Shown here in pieces: positions 26,080 to 33,534 of a stretch of DNA of 64,000 nucleotides (positions within the stretch are counted from its first letter, which is position 1; the number at the start of each line of letters is the position of its first letter). The notes under the pieces were generated by a model that ran no database searches, was not told where the DNA came from, and saw only the letters and a program-made list of their open reading frames with translations. This DNA comes from Bacteroidales bacterium (GTDB taxonomy: Bacteria > Bacteroidota > Bacteroidia > Bacteroidales > UBA12077): the NCBI GenBank assembly GCA_013138975.1, contig WTBR01000007.1, forward strand, positions 62,001 through 126,000, in the 5' to 3' direction. Position numbers and translations under genes: made by a program.

Positions 26080-26764
26080 AACAAATGTAAAAGTATTATT
26101 AGCCGAAGATGACGAAAATCTTGGAGCTTTATTACGCGAATACTTGATAGCAAAAGGCTTAAAAACAGATTTGTTTGTAAACGGGGAGTTGGCTCTCGAA
26201 GGATTTAAGAAAGATAAATACGATTTATGTATTCTTGATGTAATGATGCCTAAAATGGATGGTTTTACTTTGGCTAGGGAAATAAAGAAAATAAATGCGA
26301 AAGTTCCGTTTATTTTTCTTACAGCTAAATCGTTAAAAGACGACGTGATTGAAGGTTTTACTCTTGGCGCAGATGATTATATGACAAAGCCTTTTAGTAT
26401 GGAGGAATTGCTTTTAAGAATTAAAGCTATTTTGAGAAGAACCAATAGTAATAGTGCTTCAGAATCTAACGAAACATTTATTATTGGAGATTATGAATTT
26501 GATTCCCAGAAACAGATTCTTAAATTTGGTGATAAGGATCAGAAATTAACAACCAAAGAATCTGATTTGTTAAGATTGCTGTGTAATAATATGAATAATG
26601 TATTAGAGCGAAACTTTGCTTTAAAAACCATTTGGCAAGAAGATAGCTATTTTAATGCACGTAGTATGGATGTTTATATTACCAAGTTAAGAAAATATCT
26701 AAAAGGAGATAGTTCTATTCAAATTTTGAATATCCATGGAAAAGGTTACAAACTAATTGTTTAG
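26072..26764 (+). CDS. OmpR/PhoB-family response regulator
   Basis: The 230-residue regulator has an N-terminal receiver with the acidic pocket LLAEDDENLG, phosphoacceptor Asp56 in CILDVMMPKMDGF, the TAKS segment and the switch Lys in DDYMTKPFSMEELL. A C-terminal winged-helix domain follows (from about residue 130), ending with STMDVYITKLRKYL-like sequence (here RSMDVYITKLRKYL) and HGKGYKLIV. It overlaps the kinase gene and is followed after 11 bases by the cyclo-ligase gene, so all three may share a transcript. Confidence 0.95.
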   Translation: MDETNVKVLLAEDDENLGALLREYLIAKGLKTDLFVNGELALEGFKKDKYDLCILDVMMPKMDGFTLAREIKKINAKVPFIFLTAKSLKDDVIEGFTLGADDYMTKPFSMEELLLRIKAILRRTNSNSASESNETFIIGDYEFDSQKQILKFGDKDQKLTTKESDLLRLLCNNMNNVLERNFALKTIWQEDSYFNARSMDVYITKLRKYLKGDSSIQILNIHGKGYKLIV

Positions 26765-26775
26765 AATGATTAAAA

Positions 26776-27327
26776 ATGATGATTGACGAAGAAAAGAAAG
26801 CAATAAGGAGGCAGATTCGAGAAAAAAAGAAAGATTATTCTTTAGAAGAGAAAAAAAGAAAATCTGAATTGATCTTTAATCAAATTGAAAAACTTGATGC
26901 TTTTAAAAAGGCAGAAATCATTATGGTATACTGGTCGTTGAATGATGAGGTTTTTACCCAACGGTTTATTCAAAAATATCAAAACAAAAAGAAAATTATT
27001 TTACCTGTAGTGGAAGGCGATATTTTAATACTAAAAGAATTTACCGGTTTATCGAATATGAAAATCAGTAAAAGTTTTGGTATTGGAGAACCCGAAGGAA
27101 TATTATTTGATCAATCTGATAAAATTGATGTAATAATTGTTCCCGGGCTTGCTTTCGATAAATCGTTGAACAGGCTTGGTCGAGGAAAGGCATACTATGA
27201 TAAATTATTAAAAAAGTCGCAGGCATTAAAAATTGGTGTTTGTTTTGATTTTCAGGAGCTGGAGTCAGTTCCTGTAGACGAATATGATGTAAAAATGGAT
27301 TTAGTAATTACGGATAAAAGTTATTAG
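26776..27327 (+). CDS. 5-formyltetrahydrofolate cyclo-ligase
   Basis: This enzyme converts 5-formyl-THF to 5,10-methenyl-THF with ATP. The 183-residue protein shows the basic N-terminal helix, EIIMVYWSLNDEVFTQRFI, and the signature VPGLAFDKSLNRLGRGKAYYDKLL containing the folate/ATP-binding residues, plus the late DVKMDLVITDKSY. The length is typical. It is read in the same direction as the preceding two-component genes, 11 bases downstream; two adjacent ATGs (26776, 26779) are possible starts. Confidence 0.93.
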   Translation: MMIDEEKKAIRRQIREKKKDYSLEEKKRKSELIFNQIEKLDAFKKAEIIMVYWSLNDEVFTQRFIQKYQNKKKIILPVVEGDILILKEFTGLSNMKISKSFGIGEPEGILFDQSDKIDVIIVPGLAFDKSLNRLGRGKAYYDKLLKKSQALKIGVCFDFQELESVPVDEYDVKMDLVITDKSY

Positions 27328-27363
27328 GAGAATCTGCTAAGCGGATTACTCAATTTAATTAAT

Positions 27364-27504
27364 CCCTAAAATCCGCAAGTGAATTTTTATTCGGCTGTCT
27401 ATTAAGTAAATAGCTGTAGTACGACTCAGTTAAAAAGATGACAATAAATAGCAATTTATTTATTGATTATTATAGAAGTCGTAGCACAGCTTGCGGATTT
27501 AGGG
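27364..27504. repeat. 141-bp nested palindromic intergenic element
   Basis: Outer arms CCCTAAAATCCGCAAG (27364-27379) and CTTGCGGATTTAGGG (27490-27504) are complementary except for one bulged A. Inner arms AGCTGTAGTACGACT (27412-27426) and AGTCGTAGCACAGCT (27477-27491) match at 13 of 15 positions, and a central AATAAAT...ATTTATT pair adds a third level. It carries no ORF and has the look of a MITE-like or REP-like element. Confidence 0.8.
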
Positions 27505-27587
27505 TAATCTAACATTAGAATGTATACTGAATTTGAATGATAAGCGCTAAGCAGATACTAAGTAATATTTTATTTTAGACTCAAATA

Positions 27588-28103
27588 ATGACTAAGCGAA
27601 CAATTCATTCTAAAGAACTTTTTAATAATATTCAGATTCCAGATGAATATTTTCCTCCGATTATTGTTGGATTTAATATTAAAACTCCCGAAAACATTGG
27701 AAATATTATTCGGCTTGGCGATAATGTTGGTTGTAGAGAAGTAATTATTGTTTCAGAAAAAGAAAATGCACGTAATTCAAAAATTAGAAGAACAGCTTCA
27801 TCTAGTTTCGATTCTGTAAAGTGGGGTTTTTGTACTAATGAAGAATTGGAAAGTAAAATTCCTTCAGATTATAAATGGATTGGAATTGAAACTTCAAGTG
27901 ATTCCAAAAGTATCTATCATGTAAAGCTCCCCAATAAAGTTGCTTTAATTGTTGGAAATGAAATTTCGGGAATTGATACAAAATTGCTTGATCAATGCCA
28001 TAAAATAGTACATATTCCCTTACTTGGAAACAATACCTCAATGAATGTATCACATGCCTTAGCTGTTGCCTTATTTGAATGGCAAAGGCAAATTCTTGCA
28101 TAA
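27588..28103 (+). CDS. TrmH/SpoU-family RNA 2'-O-methyltransferase
   Basis: SpoU-family enzymes are knotted SAM-dependent methyltransferases acting on tRNA or rRNA ribose. The 171-residue protein consists of the catalytic domain alone. Motif 1 is seen in FNIKTPENIGNIIRLGDNVG (about residues 30-50), motif 2 in ALIVGNEISGIDTKLLD and motif 3 in HIPLLGNNTSMNVSHALAVALFEW. The substrate cannot be predicted. It has no extra N-terminal substrate-recognition domain, like TrmL-type proteins. It is probably a single-gene unit following the palindromic element. Confidence 0.9.
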   Translation: MTKRTIHSKELFNNIQIPDEYFPPIIVGFNIKTPENIGNIIRLGDNVGCREVIIVSEKENARNSKIRRTASSSFDSVKWGFCTNEELESKIPSDYKWIGIETSSDSKSIYHVKLPNKVALIVGNEISGIDTKLLDQCHKIVHIPLLGNNTSMNVSHALAVALFEWQRQILA

Positions 28104-28117
28104 AACCTTATAACATT

Positions 28118-28141
28118 CAGTATTATTATCTTAAATTATTG
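28118..28141 (+). repeat. Direct repeat upstream of peptide gene 1 (copy 1 of 2)
   Basis: A 24-base block ending in TTATCTTAAATTATTG recurs at 28580-28603 with 22 of 24 identical bases. One copy precedes the first small peptide gene and the other precedes the second, which suggests a duplicated upstream region. Confidence 0.6.
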
Positions 28142-28257
28142 ATTCTTTGAAAAATAAAACGAATAATGTGGGTTAATTGTAATTAATTAATAATATGTTA
28201 AATTCGAAGCGAAAATGCTAAACGAATTAATTTAATATTAACTAAAAACAAAAAATT

Positions 28258-28368
28258 ATGTTTACAGATGAGTTAAAATTAACAATGGACGAAATGAGAG
28301 TTGTTAAGGGTGGTGGAGATCCTGATGGTGAAGGAAAAACTGGCTCGGGAAATGGTGAAGAAGAATAA
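28258..28368 (+). CDS. Small double-glycine-leader peptide 1 (36 residues)
   Basis: This tiny gene encodes MFTDELKLTMDEMRVVKGGG followed by a 16-residue tail rich in Gly, Asp and Glu ending GNGEEE. The first 19 residues align without gaps to the peptide at 31459 (identical M, F, E5, L6, L8, E12, V16, G18, G19, with conservative changes between), the pattern of a double-glycine leader removed by C39-type peptidases or exporters. The proposed core has no Cys, so a disulfide bacteriocin or lanthipeptide is unlikely. A hairpin (28201-28228) lies in the leader RNA. Its role as exported signal or natural-product precursor is inferred; no exporter is encoded nearby. Confidence 0.72.
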   Translation: MFTDELKLTMDEMRVVKGGGDPDGEGKTGSGNGEEE

Positions 28369-28380
28369 ACACTAAATAGT

Positions 28381-28499
28381 AAGATCCTTTAATTGTTATA
28401 TATTAATACTATTTCTTTTCAGAATTTGTAAATAATACTTTTAGAATAAAAAGAGAAGTATTGAGATCTCCTGATGAAGTATTGCAATTAAAGGATCTT
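28381..28499. repeat. Long inverted repeat downstream of peptide gene 1
   Basis: The arms AAGATCCTTTAATTG (28381-28395) and CAATTAAAGGATCTT (28485-28499) are perfectly complementary over 15 bases. Inside them, AATACT...TCTTTT and AAAAGAGAAGTATT pair imperfectly, so the RNA could form one long stem-loop. A short T-rich stretch follows the right arm, so it may act as a 3' end or stabiliser of the peptide transcript. Confidence 0.75.
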
Positions 28500-28579
28500 T
28501 CTTATAAATACCACAAAGTATATTAGGATCTAGTATGTTTGAAAAGAGAGCAAATACTTGACTAAAGTCTTATTATACT

Positions 28580-28603
28580 CAGTAACATTATCTTAAATTA
28601 TTG
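28580..28603 (+). repeat. Direct repeat (copy 2 of 2)
   Basis: This is the second copy of the 24-base block found at 28118-28141, differing at two positions. It lies in the gap upstream of peptide gene 2. Confidence 0.6.
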
Positions 28604-29058
28604 TCAATTGTGTTTGAAGAAGCATAATTTAATTAAAATAATACAAAACCATTTAATCCCCATTAAGTAATAGAATTGAAAAAAGAAGGTAAATGAAGGC
28701 ATTATAGTAATTGCAAAGATTCAACCTATTAATCTTTTGAGTTCAGTTCACTCTAATGCTTTGCATTTGGAATAAACCGATAAATATTTAATTATTGATT
28801 TTTTGAAAAATCAATTTTAAAGTTCCTAAGTGCAGAGCAAGAAATAATATGATTTGTTGTACATTTAACGAATGAAATTTTGGCGAAAAAATGTTGTTTA
28901 ATTAGTTATATTGTAATTCTTAAGCCAACGGATAGCGGGTTTGTGAAAACGATTGATTCTCAATTTAATAGCAGAATTTTTCATGGATAAAAAGTTGTAT
29001 ATGTAGATTTTTATATTAACTTTAATATAATAATTGTTTAACTTAAAAAATTATTACT

Positions 29059-29181
29059 ATGAAAAATTTAGATGAAATTAAAATGTTAGCAACTACTTTG
29101 CCAACGCATGAAGTAATTATGGCAATGCCAGATGAAGATCCACCAGAAGAGCCGGGTAATGGAGAAGAGGATCCTGAATAA
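29059..29181 (+). CDS. Small acidic peptide 2 (40 residues), upstream of the TPR kinase
   Basis: The gene encodes MKNLDEIKMLATTLPTHEVI, then MAM and a strongly acidic, Pro-rich tail PDEDPPEEPGNGEEDPE. The first half looks like an amphipathic leader. It lacks the double glycine of the neighbouring peptides, although MAM could be an alternative processing site. The tail shares GNGEE with peptide 1 (28258-28368). The stop codon is 47 bases before the start of the TPR histidine kinase, in the same direction, so the two may be co-transcribed. The codon pattern and tail similarity support a real gene, but at this length it remains provisional. Confidence 0.6.
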   Translation: MKNLDEIKMLATTLPTHEVIMAMPDEDPPEEPGNGEEDPE

Positions 29182-29228
29182 GTTTTTGTATTGTATCCTC
29201 GGGATAGCTTATTAATAAAAAAAAATAG

Positions 29229-31316
29229 ATGAAACGGTCAATAGGAATATTATTTATTTGTTTATTGGTATTATTAAATAGCACTAAAATTAAAGCTGAT
29301 ATTTCTATTGACAGTAATCTAATTTCAATACGAAACATGCCAAATGATACTATTAAAGTTTTGAAGCTTGCAAAATTAGCTAGGCAATATGTTAAATATC
29401 AGGTAGATACTTCGCTAAATTTAGGAAATGGTGCATTGAAGTTGGCACAATCTCTTGATTATGAATATGGTGTGGCTTATAGTTTTTATATTTTAGGAAT
29501 AGTTAATAGGTATTATGGAGATTATGATAAATCAATAGATTGTTCTGAGAATGCTTATAAATTATTTGAGAATTTAAATTACGAATCCTATAAGGGGTTG
29601 ACATTAAATTCGTTAGGAAATTCATACAAAAGAAAGGGTAAATATGAAGCTTCTTTAAGAAGTTTTCATCAGGGGCTTACAATATGTAACGAATTAAAAG
29701 ATTCGGCATTAATCTCATCGCTTATAAATAATATTGCGAACTTATATTACGAAATGAAGCAATATGATAAGTCTTTAGCTTATCATTTGAGGAATCTTGA
29801 AATCAAGAAAAAACTTGAATTAAATGATAAAATTCCAATTGTTTTATTAAATATAGGGAACATATATTTAAAAAAAAAGGATTACAATAAAGCATTAGAT
29901 TATTATAAAGAGGCTCTTGACTTAATGCCACTTTCTGTGAATAATTTTGATAAGGCACTTTTACTTCATAATATGGCTACTATTTATTCGAGGACAGATA
30001 GATATTCTGAAGCAATTTACTACTACCTAAAAGCCTTGGAATTAGAAATGAGAATAGGAGAAAAGTCATTAAAAATATATACCCTACAAAGTATTGGTCA
30101 TGGATTAATAAAAACTGGTAAATTTTCTGAAGGAGAAAAGTACTTATTAGAAAGTTACCAGTTAGCAAAAGACTTAGGAGAACTCCAAAAACAATCTAAA
30201 CTTGCCTTAAGTTTGAGAGATGTTTATGAAGATCAAAAGCAATATAAAAATAGTCTTAAATATTTCAAATTATATACAGAATTAAAAGATAGTATTTTAG
30301 ATCTGGAAAAGATAAAAAAAATAGCATCTTTAGAGCAAAAATATGAAGCAGAAAAGCGCGAACACCAAATAGCTTCATTGGAAAAAGAACAAGCACTTCA
30401 AAAGCTGGAAATAAGCAATAAAGAACTTGAAAATAAAAAGAAAAGCTTACAACGAAACGTGTTAATTATAGCTATTGTCTTTGTTTTGTTAATTGCCGTG
30501 TATTACAGGCTTGATAATAAGAAGCGTAAAAAAATAAATGGGTTACTTAAAAAACAAAATACAAAGATTTCTTATCAAAGAAAAGAGATAGCACTTCAAA
30601 ATAATAAACTGTTAGAATCAAATAAAACTAAAGACAAATTATTCCAAATAATTGCCCACGATTTACGAAGCCCTCTGGTTTCTATTGATAGTTTAACACA
30701 ATTAATACCGTATTGGGTAGAAGAACAAGATTACGAGTCTCTACAAAAATTATCGGAAACATTGGAAATGTCAGTTAATAATGTTCTTTCATTAATTGAT
30801 AATTTGTTGAATTGGGCATTAAATGAACAAGGAGAGTTTCCTTATAAACCCGAACGTTTAAGATTGAAAGAAAATATTTTAGAAACAATTGAAGTATATC
30901 GATCAATAGCAGAGATTAAAAAGATTGATCTGAAATTTACAATTTTGAAAGATACAATGGTCTTTGCCGACAAAAATATGTTATTTACTGTAATGAGAAA
31001 TTTATTGAATAACGCAGTGAAATTTACTCCGGAGAAAGGGGAAATCGAAGTTGGAATTGATTATAATCAGGAATTTGCCAAAATTTGGGTTAAAGATACA
31101 GGAATTGGTATTGCAAAAGAAAAAAAGGAGATGGTTTTTCAGTTAGCAAATGGTAGTGTAAAAGGAACCAAAGGAGAAACTGGAAATGGCTTAGGCTTAT
31201 TCTTTTGTAAGGAATTTGTTGCCATGAATAATGGTGATATATTTATTGAAAGTGATAAAGGAAAGGGAACAACCATAATGTTTACCATACCTTTATATGA
31301 CACAGAAAAAAACTAA
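29229..31316 (+). CDS. Orphan sensor histidine kinase with extracytoplasmic TPR domain
   Basis: This 695-residue protein starts with a signal peptide (SIGILFICLLVLLNSTKIKA). About eight tetratricopeptide repeats follow (roughly residues 60-370; consensus-like LNNIANLYYEMKQYDKSLAY and LLNIGNIYLKKKDYNKALDY), then a coiled coil (about 375-415), one membrane helix (NVLIIAIVFVLLIAVYY), a second coiled coil, and a kinase core. The core has H-box IAHDLRSPLVS (His477), N-box NLLNNAVKFT, G1 VKDTGIGIAKEK and G2 GNGLGLFFCKEFV. TPR domains commonly bind peptides or proteins. No response regulator is adjacent. Small peptide genes lie on both sides, so peptide sensing is an attractive but unproven role. 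Confidence 0.93.
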   Translation: MKRSIGILFICLLVLLNSTKIKADISIDSNLISIRNMPNDTIKVLKLAKLARQYVKYQVDTSLNLGNGALKLAQSLDYEYGVAYSFYILGIVNRYYGDYDKSIDCSENAYKLFENLNYESYKGLTLNSLGNSYKRKGKYEASLRSFHQGLTICNELKDSALISSLINNIANLYYEMKQYDKSLAYHLRNLEIKKKLELNDKIPIVLLNIGNIYLKKKDYNKALDYYKEALDLMPLSVNNFDKALLLHNMATIYSRTDRYSEAIYYYLKALELEMRIGEKSLKIYTLQSIGHGLIKTGKFSEGEKYLLESYQLAKDLGELQKQSKLALSLRDVYEDQKQYKNSLKYFKLYTELKDSILDLEKIKKIASLEQKYEAEKREHQIASLEKEQALQKLEISNKELENKKKSLQRNVLIIAIVFVLLIAVYYRLDNKKRKKINGLLKKQNTKISYQRKEIALQNNKLLESNKTKDKLFQIIAHDLRSPLVSIDSLTQLIPYWVEEQDYESLQKLSETLEMSVNNVLSLIDNLLNWALNEQGEFPYKPERLRLKENILETIEVYRSIAEIKKIDLKFTILKDTMVFADKNMLFTVMRNLLNNAVKFTPEKGEIEVGIDYNQEFAKIWVKDTGIGIAKEKKEMVFQLANGSVKGTKGETGNGLGLFFCKEFVAMNNGDIFIESDKGKGTTIMFTIPLYDTEKN

Positions 31317-31458
31317 AATTGTATTGAATTTTCAAAAGATTAGCCACTCTTTAAAATTTAAAGAAAGTAATTCACTCCATTGAAAATTTATAGGATATAA
31401 TTATATTGTATGCAGATTATTAACAAATAATCGATTTTTAACCTTAAAACAAAATGGT

Positions 31459-31575
31459 ATGTTTTTAAAAGAATTACAATTATCAATTGAAGAATTACTA
31501 AATGTTAGAGGCGGAGTCGGTGGTGATAATGATCCGCCACCACCACCGCCACCACCACCCAGGGAAGATAATTAA
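31459..31575 (+). CDS. Small double-glycine-leader peptide 3 with nine-proline core (38 residues)
   Basis: The gene encodes MFLKELQLSIEELLNVRGG followed by VGGDND, nine consecutive prolines and REDN. The leader aligns gap-free with that of peptide 1 (28258-28368) and fits the double-glycine class (LSxEEL...V.GG). The nine-proline run should strongly stall ribosomes and probably needs elongation factor P. The gene lies 142 bases after the TPR kinase stop. A shorter out-of-frame ATG at 31454 gives only four codons. The core lacks Cys, Ser and Thr, so lanthionine or disulfide chemistry is excluded. Function is inferred only. Confidence 0.72.
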   Translation: MFLKELQLSIEELLNVRGGVGGDNDPPPPPPPPPREDN

Positions 31576-31716
31576 GCTTTTTAAAAAGTTTTAAAATAGC
31601 TGCTTGTTAATTCGGGCAGTTATTTTTTTACATTAATTTTTGAAATTGCTTTACATTGATCTTTCTATTTTTATATATTTATATGAAATTTATTTACAGG
31701 ACGGATAATTAAAGAT

Positions 31717-32193
31717 ATGATGAAAAAAAGAGATAAAGCAATAAAAGATATAGTTGAACTTGATAAGTTAGAAGAAATTTTAGGGAAATGTAAAATTTGC
31801 CGTGTAGGAATGGTCGATGTTGATACACCTTATGTGTTGGCTATGAATTTTGGCTATGATAACCAGACTATTTGGTTGCATTGTGCCAAAGAAGGAAAAA
31901 AGGTTGACATTTTAAAAAGGAACAATAAAGTGTGTATTGAGTTTGATACCGATCATAAGTTATTCTCAAGGCACGAACACGTAGCTTGTTCGTGGCGATT
32001 TGGCTATAAGAGTGTTTTAATTCATGGAAATGCTTTATTTGTTGAAGATTATGATGAGAAGATTAAAGGTTTAAATGTATTTATGAAAAACTATTCCGAC
32101 AAAGAATTCGAATACTCAAAACCATCTGTAGATAATATTCATTTAATTAAAATACCGATTGATTCAATAACAGGAAGATCTTTTGAATATTAG
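31717..32193 (+). CDS. Pyridoxamine 5'-phosphate oxidase-fold flavoprotein (NimA-like)
   Basis: This 158-residue protein has the split-barrel FMN-binding fold of the PPOX superfamily. It shows the N-terminal helix ELDKLEEILGKCKICRVGMV, YVLAMNFGYDNQTIWLHCAKEGKKVDILKRN (strands plus the phosphate-binding GKK region), VCIEFDT and a final region HLIKIPIDSITGRSFEY. The pattern matches the NimA-type subgroup, which includes nitroimidazole reductases, but this subgroup is large and most members have unknown substrates. It stands alone, downstream of the peptide/kinase locus, with no visible functional link to it. Confidence 0.87.
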   Translation: MMKKRDKAIKDIVELDKLEEILGKCKICRVGMVDVDTPYVLAMNFGYDNQTIWLHCAKEGKKVDILKRNNKVCIEFDTDHKLFSRHEHVACSWRFGYKSVLIHGNALFVEDYDEKIKGLNVFMKNYSDKEFEYSKPSVDNIHLIKIPIDSITGRSFEY

Positions 32194-32227
32194 TATGCAA
32201 TGATTCTTAATTCAGAAATTTAATAAT

Positions 32228-32313
32228 CACATTCTTCGACAGGTTTAGGATGACTCTACTTTTAGTAGTTTAAAGATAAGCAACTTGTCATGCTGAGCTT
32301 GTCGAAGCATGTG
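32228..32313. repeat. REP-like palindromic element (TTCGACA...TGTCGAA type)
   Basis: Two 27-base arms (32228-32254 and 32287-32313) are complementary at 22 positions; the core reads CTTCGACAAGCTCAGCATGA on one strand. Similar strings are widespread in intergenic regions of many Bacteroidota genomes. It lies between two plus-strand genes. Confidence 0.8.
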
Positions 32314-32355
32314 TAAAAAAAAGTAAGAGTAATTATCAAAGGAAAAACCACAAGC

Positions 32356-32832
32356 ATGAAAAAAATATTAAACCCATACTCGAACTTAGAAGGTTACAAT
32401 TGTTTTGGCTGTTCACCCAATAATGAATTTGGTTTACAAATGGAGTTTTACGAAGATGGAGATTATATTATTAGTAATTGGGAGCCGAAAAAATACCTGG
32501 CAGGATATGGAAATATTTTACATGGAGGAATTCAATCAACAATACTCGATGAAATAGCAAGTTGGGTTGTTTATGTAAAAGCGAAAACGGCAGGTGTAAC
32601 CGCAACCTTAAATGTTAAATATAAGAGTACAGTTTTTACGGATAAAGGCAAAATAAGTGTTAGAGCAAGCTTGGTAGATCAAAATAAAAAATTTGCAACT
32701 ATTCATGCCGAAATACTGGATGCAGAAGGTAAGGTTTGTTCAGAAGCAGAAGTTAAATATTTTATTTTTCCACAAGAAATAGCAAAACGAAAATTTCATT
32801 ATCCCGGAATTGAAAAATTCTTTGACAAATAG
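32356..32832 (+). CDS. PaaI-type hotdog-fold thioesterase
   Basis: This 158-residue protein matches small hotdog-fold acyl-CoA thioesterases. The N-terminal part has a Cys pair in GYNCFGCSPNNEFGLQM. The catalytic region is YGNILHGGIQSTILDEIASWVVYV, with the HGG motif and an Asp/Glu pair, followed by strands TATLNVKYKSTVFTDKGKISVRA. The natural substrate is unknown. The conserved NCFGC start is typical of a broad subfamily. The gene appears monocistronic, with the REP-like element upstream. Confidence 0.9.
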   Translation: MKKILNPYSNLEGYNCFGCSPNNEFGLQMEFYEDGDYIISNWEPKKYLAGYGNILHGGIQSTILDEIASWVVYVKAKTAGVTATLNVKYKSTVFTDKGKISVRASLVDQNKKFATIHAEILDAEGKVCSEAEVKYFIFPQEIAKRKFHYPGIEKFFDK

Positions 32833-32899
32833 GAGCTATTAAATATTTAATAGATTTTAAATTAGACTTTCATAGTGATTAATTAGTAAAAATAAACAC

Positions 32900-32907
32900 T
32901 AAATTTG
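32900..32907 (+). promoter_or_regulatory. Candidate -7 box upstream of the gene at 32932
   Basis: TAAATTTG matches the TAnnTTTG consensus 24 bases before the start codon. No clear -33 element. Confidence 0.4.
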
Positions 32908-32931
32908 CTGCTTTTATAGCGGCGGATTTTC

Positions 32932-33534
32932 ATGAGGAAGAGTGTCTTACTTATATTGTTTTTTGTTTTTTTTATCTCTGGTTTTTCGCAGGATAATTTC
33001 ACAGTTAAATTTTTTGGTCTCAGTATTCATCCCGATGGGGATGTTAACGCTGATAATATGCCAACAAAAATTGATAGGAATGGTGTTGCAGTAATAAATT
33101 TAGGATTGTATTTCGGATACGAAAACTTCTTTCATAAAGATAAGCTTTCATTTAAAATTATTACAGCGTATTATTCAGATTGTGGTGGTTTGTTTTCAGG
33201 TTTAGCTCATTTTGGTCTCCGGGGAGTTCTTTTGCAAAAAGATAATTTTTCTATTAATGGAGGAATAGGTCCAACATTTATTTATAGAAGAAGCTGGTAT
33301 TCAAAGTTTGAAAATTATGTGAATTCTGGTTTTTATAATGGAAATGAAACTGATTTTTGGCAGTATAAATTCATATGGTATGCCGGAGAATTAGAGTTTA
33401 ATTATAAGTTACAGAAGTCTTTAGACTTGTCAGTGACTTTAGTTCCAGGTTACCCTAAATTAATAGACATTTCAATTGGCGTTCGGTATAGATTTGGAAA
33501 ACCATATAAGTCAAAAGATATCGAAAAATTGTGA
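32932..33534 (+). CDS. Probable outer-membrane beta-barrel protein, unknown function
   Basis: The 200-residue protein has a signal peptide (KSVLLILFFVFFISGFSQ) and an all-beta mature part with alternating aromatic and glycine residues (VAVINLGLYFGYENFFHKD, FSINGGIGPTFIYRRSWY, LDLSVTLVPGYPKLIDISIG). It ends in VRYRFGKPYKSKDIEKL. This looks like a small porin-like or OmpW/OmpA-barrel-type protein of eight strands, but no family signature is certain. Its stop codon lies inside the end of the convergent HAD gene (24-base overlap). Confidence 0.75.
   Translation: MRKSVLLILFFVFFISGFSQDNFTVKFFGLSIHPDGDVNADNMPTKIDRNGVAVINLGLYFGYENFFHKDKLSFKIITAYYSDCGGLFSGLAHFGLRGVLLQKDNFSINGGIGPTFIYRRSWYSKFENYVNSGFYNGNETDFWQYKFIWYAGELEFNYKLQKSLDLSVTLVPGYPKLIDISIGVRYRFGKPYKSKDIEKL

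Larger units (their letters stand above)
28369..29058. other. 690-base region without a convincing gene between peptide genes 1 and 2
   Basis: No open frame above about 15 codons with a plausible start was found. The stretch holds the long inverted repeat at 28381-28499, the second copy of the direct repeat (28580-28603), and a small AT hairpin (TTGATTTTT / AAAAATCAA at 28795-28814). It could contain an untranslated RNA or the remains of deleted peptide cassettes. Confidence 0.6.

Noticed and set aside
28795..28814. TTGATTTTT hairpin as a terminator
   Set aside because: All-AT stem, poor T tract, no gene directly upstream; probably chance in AT-rich DNA.
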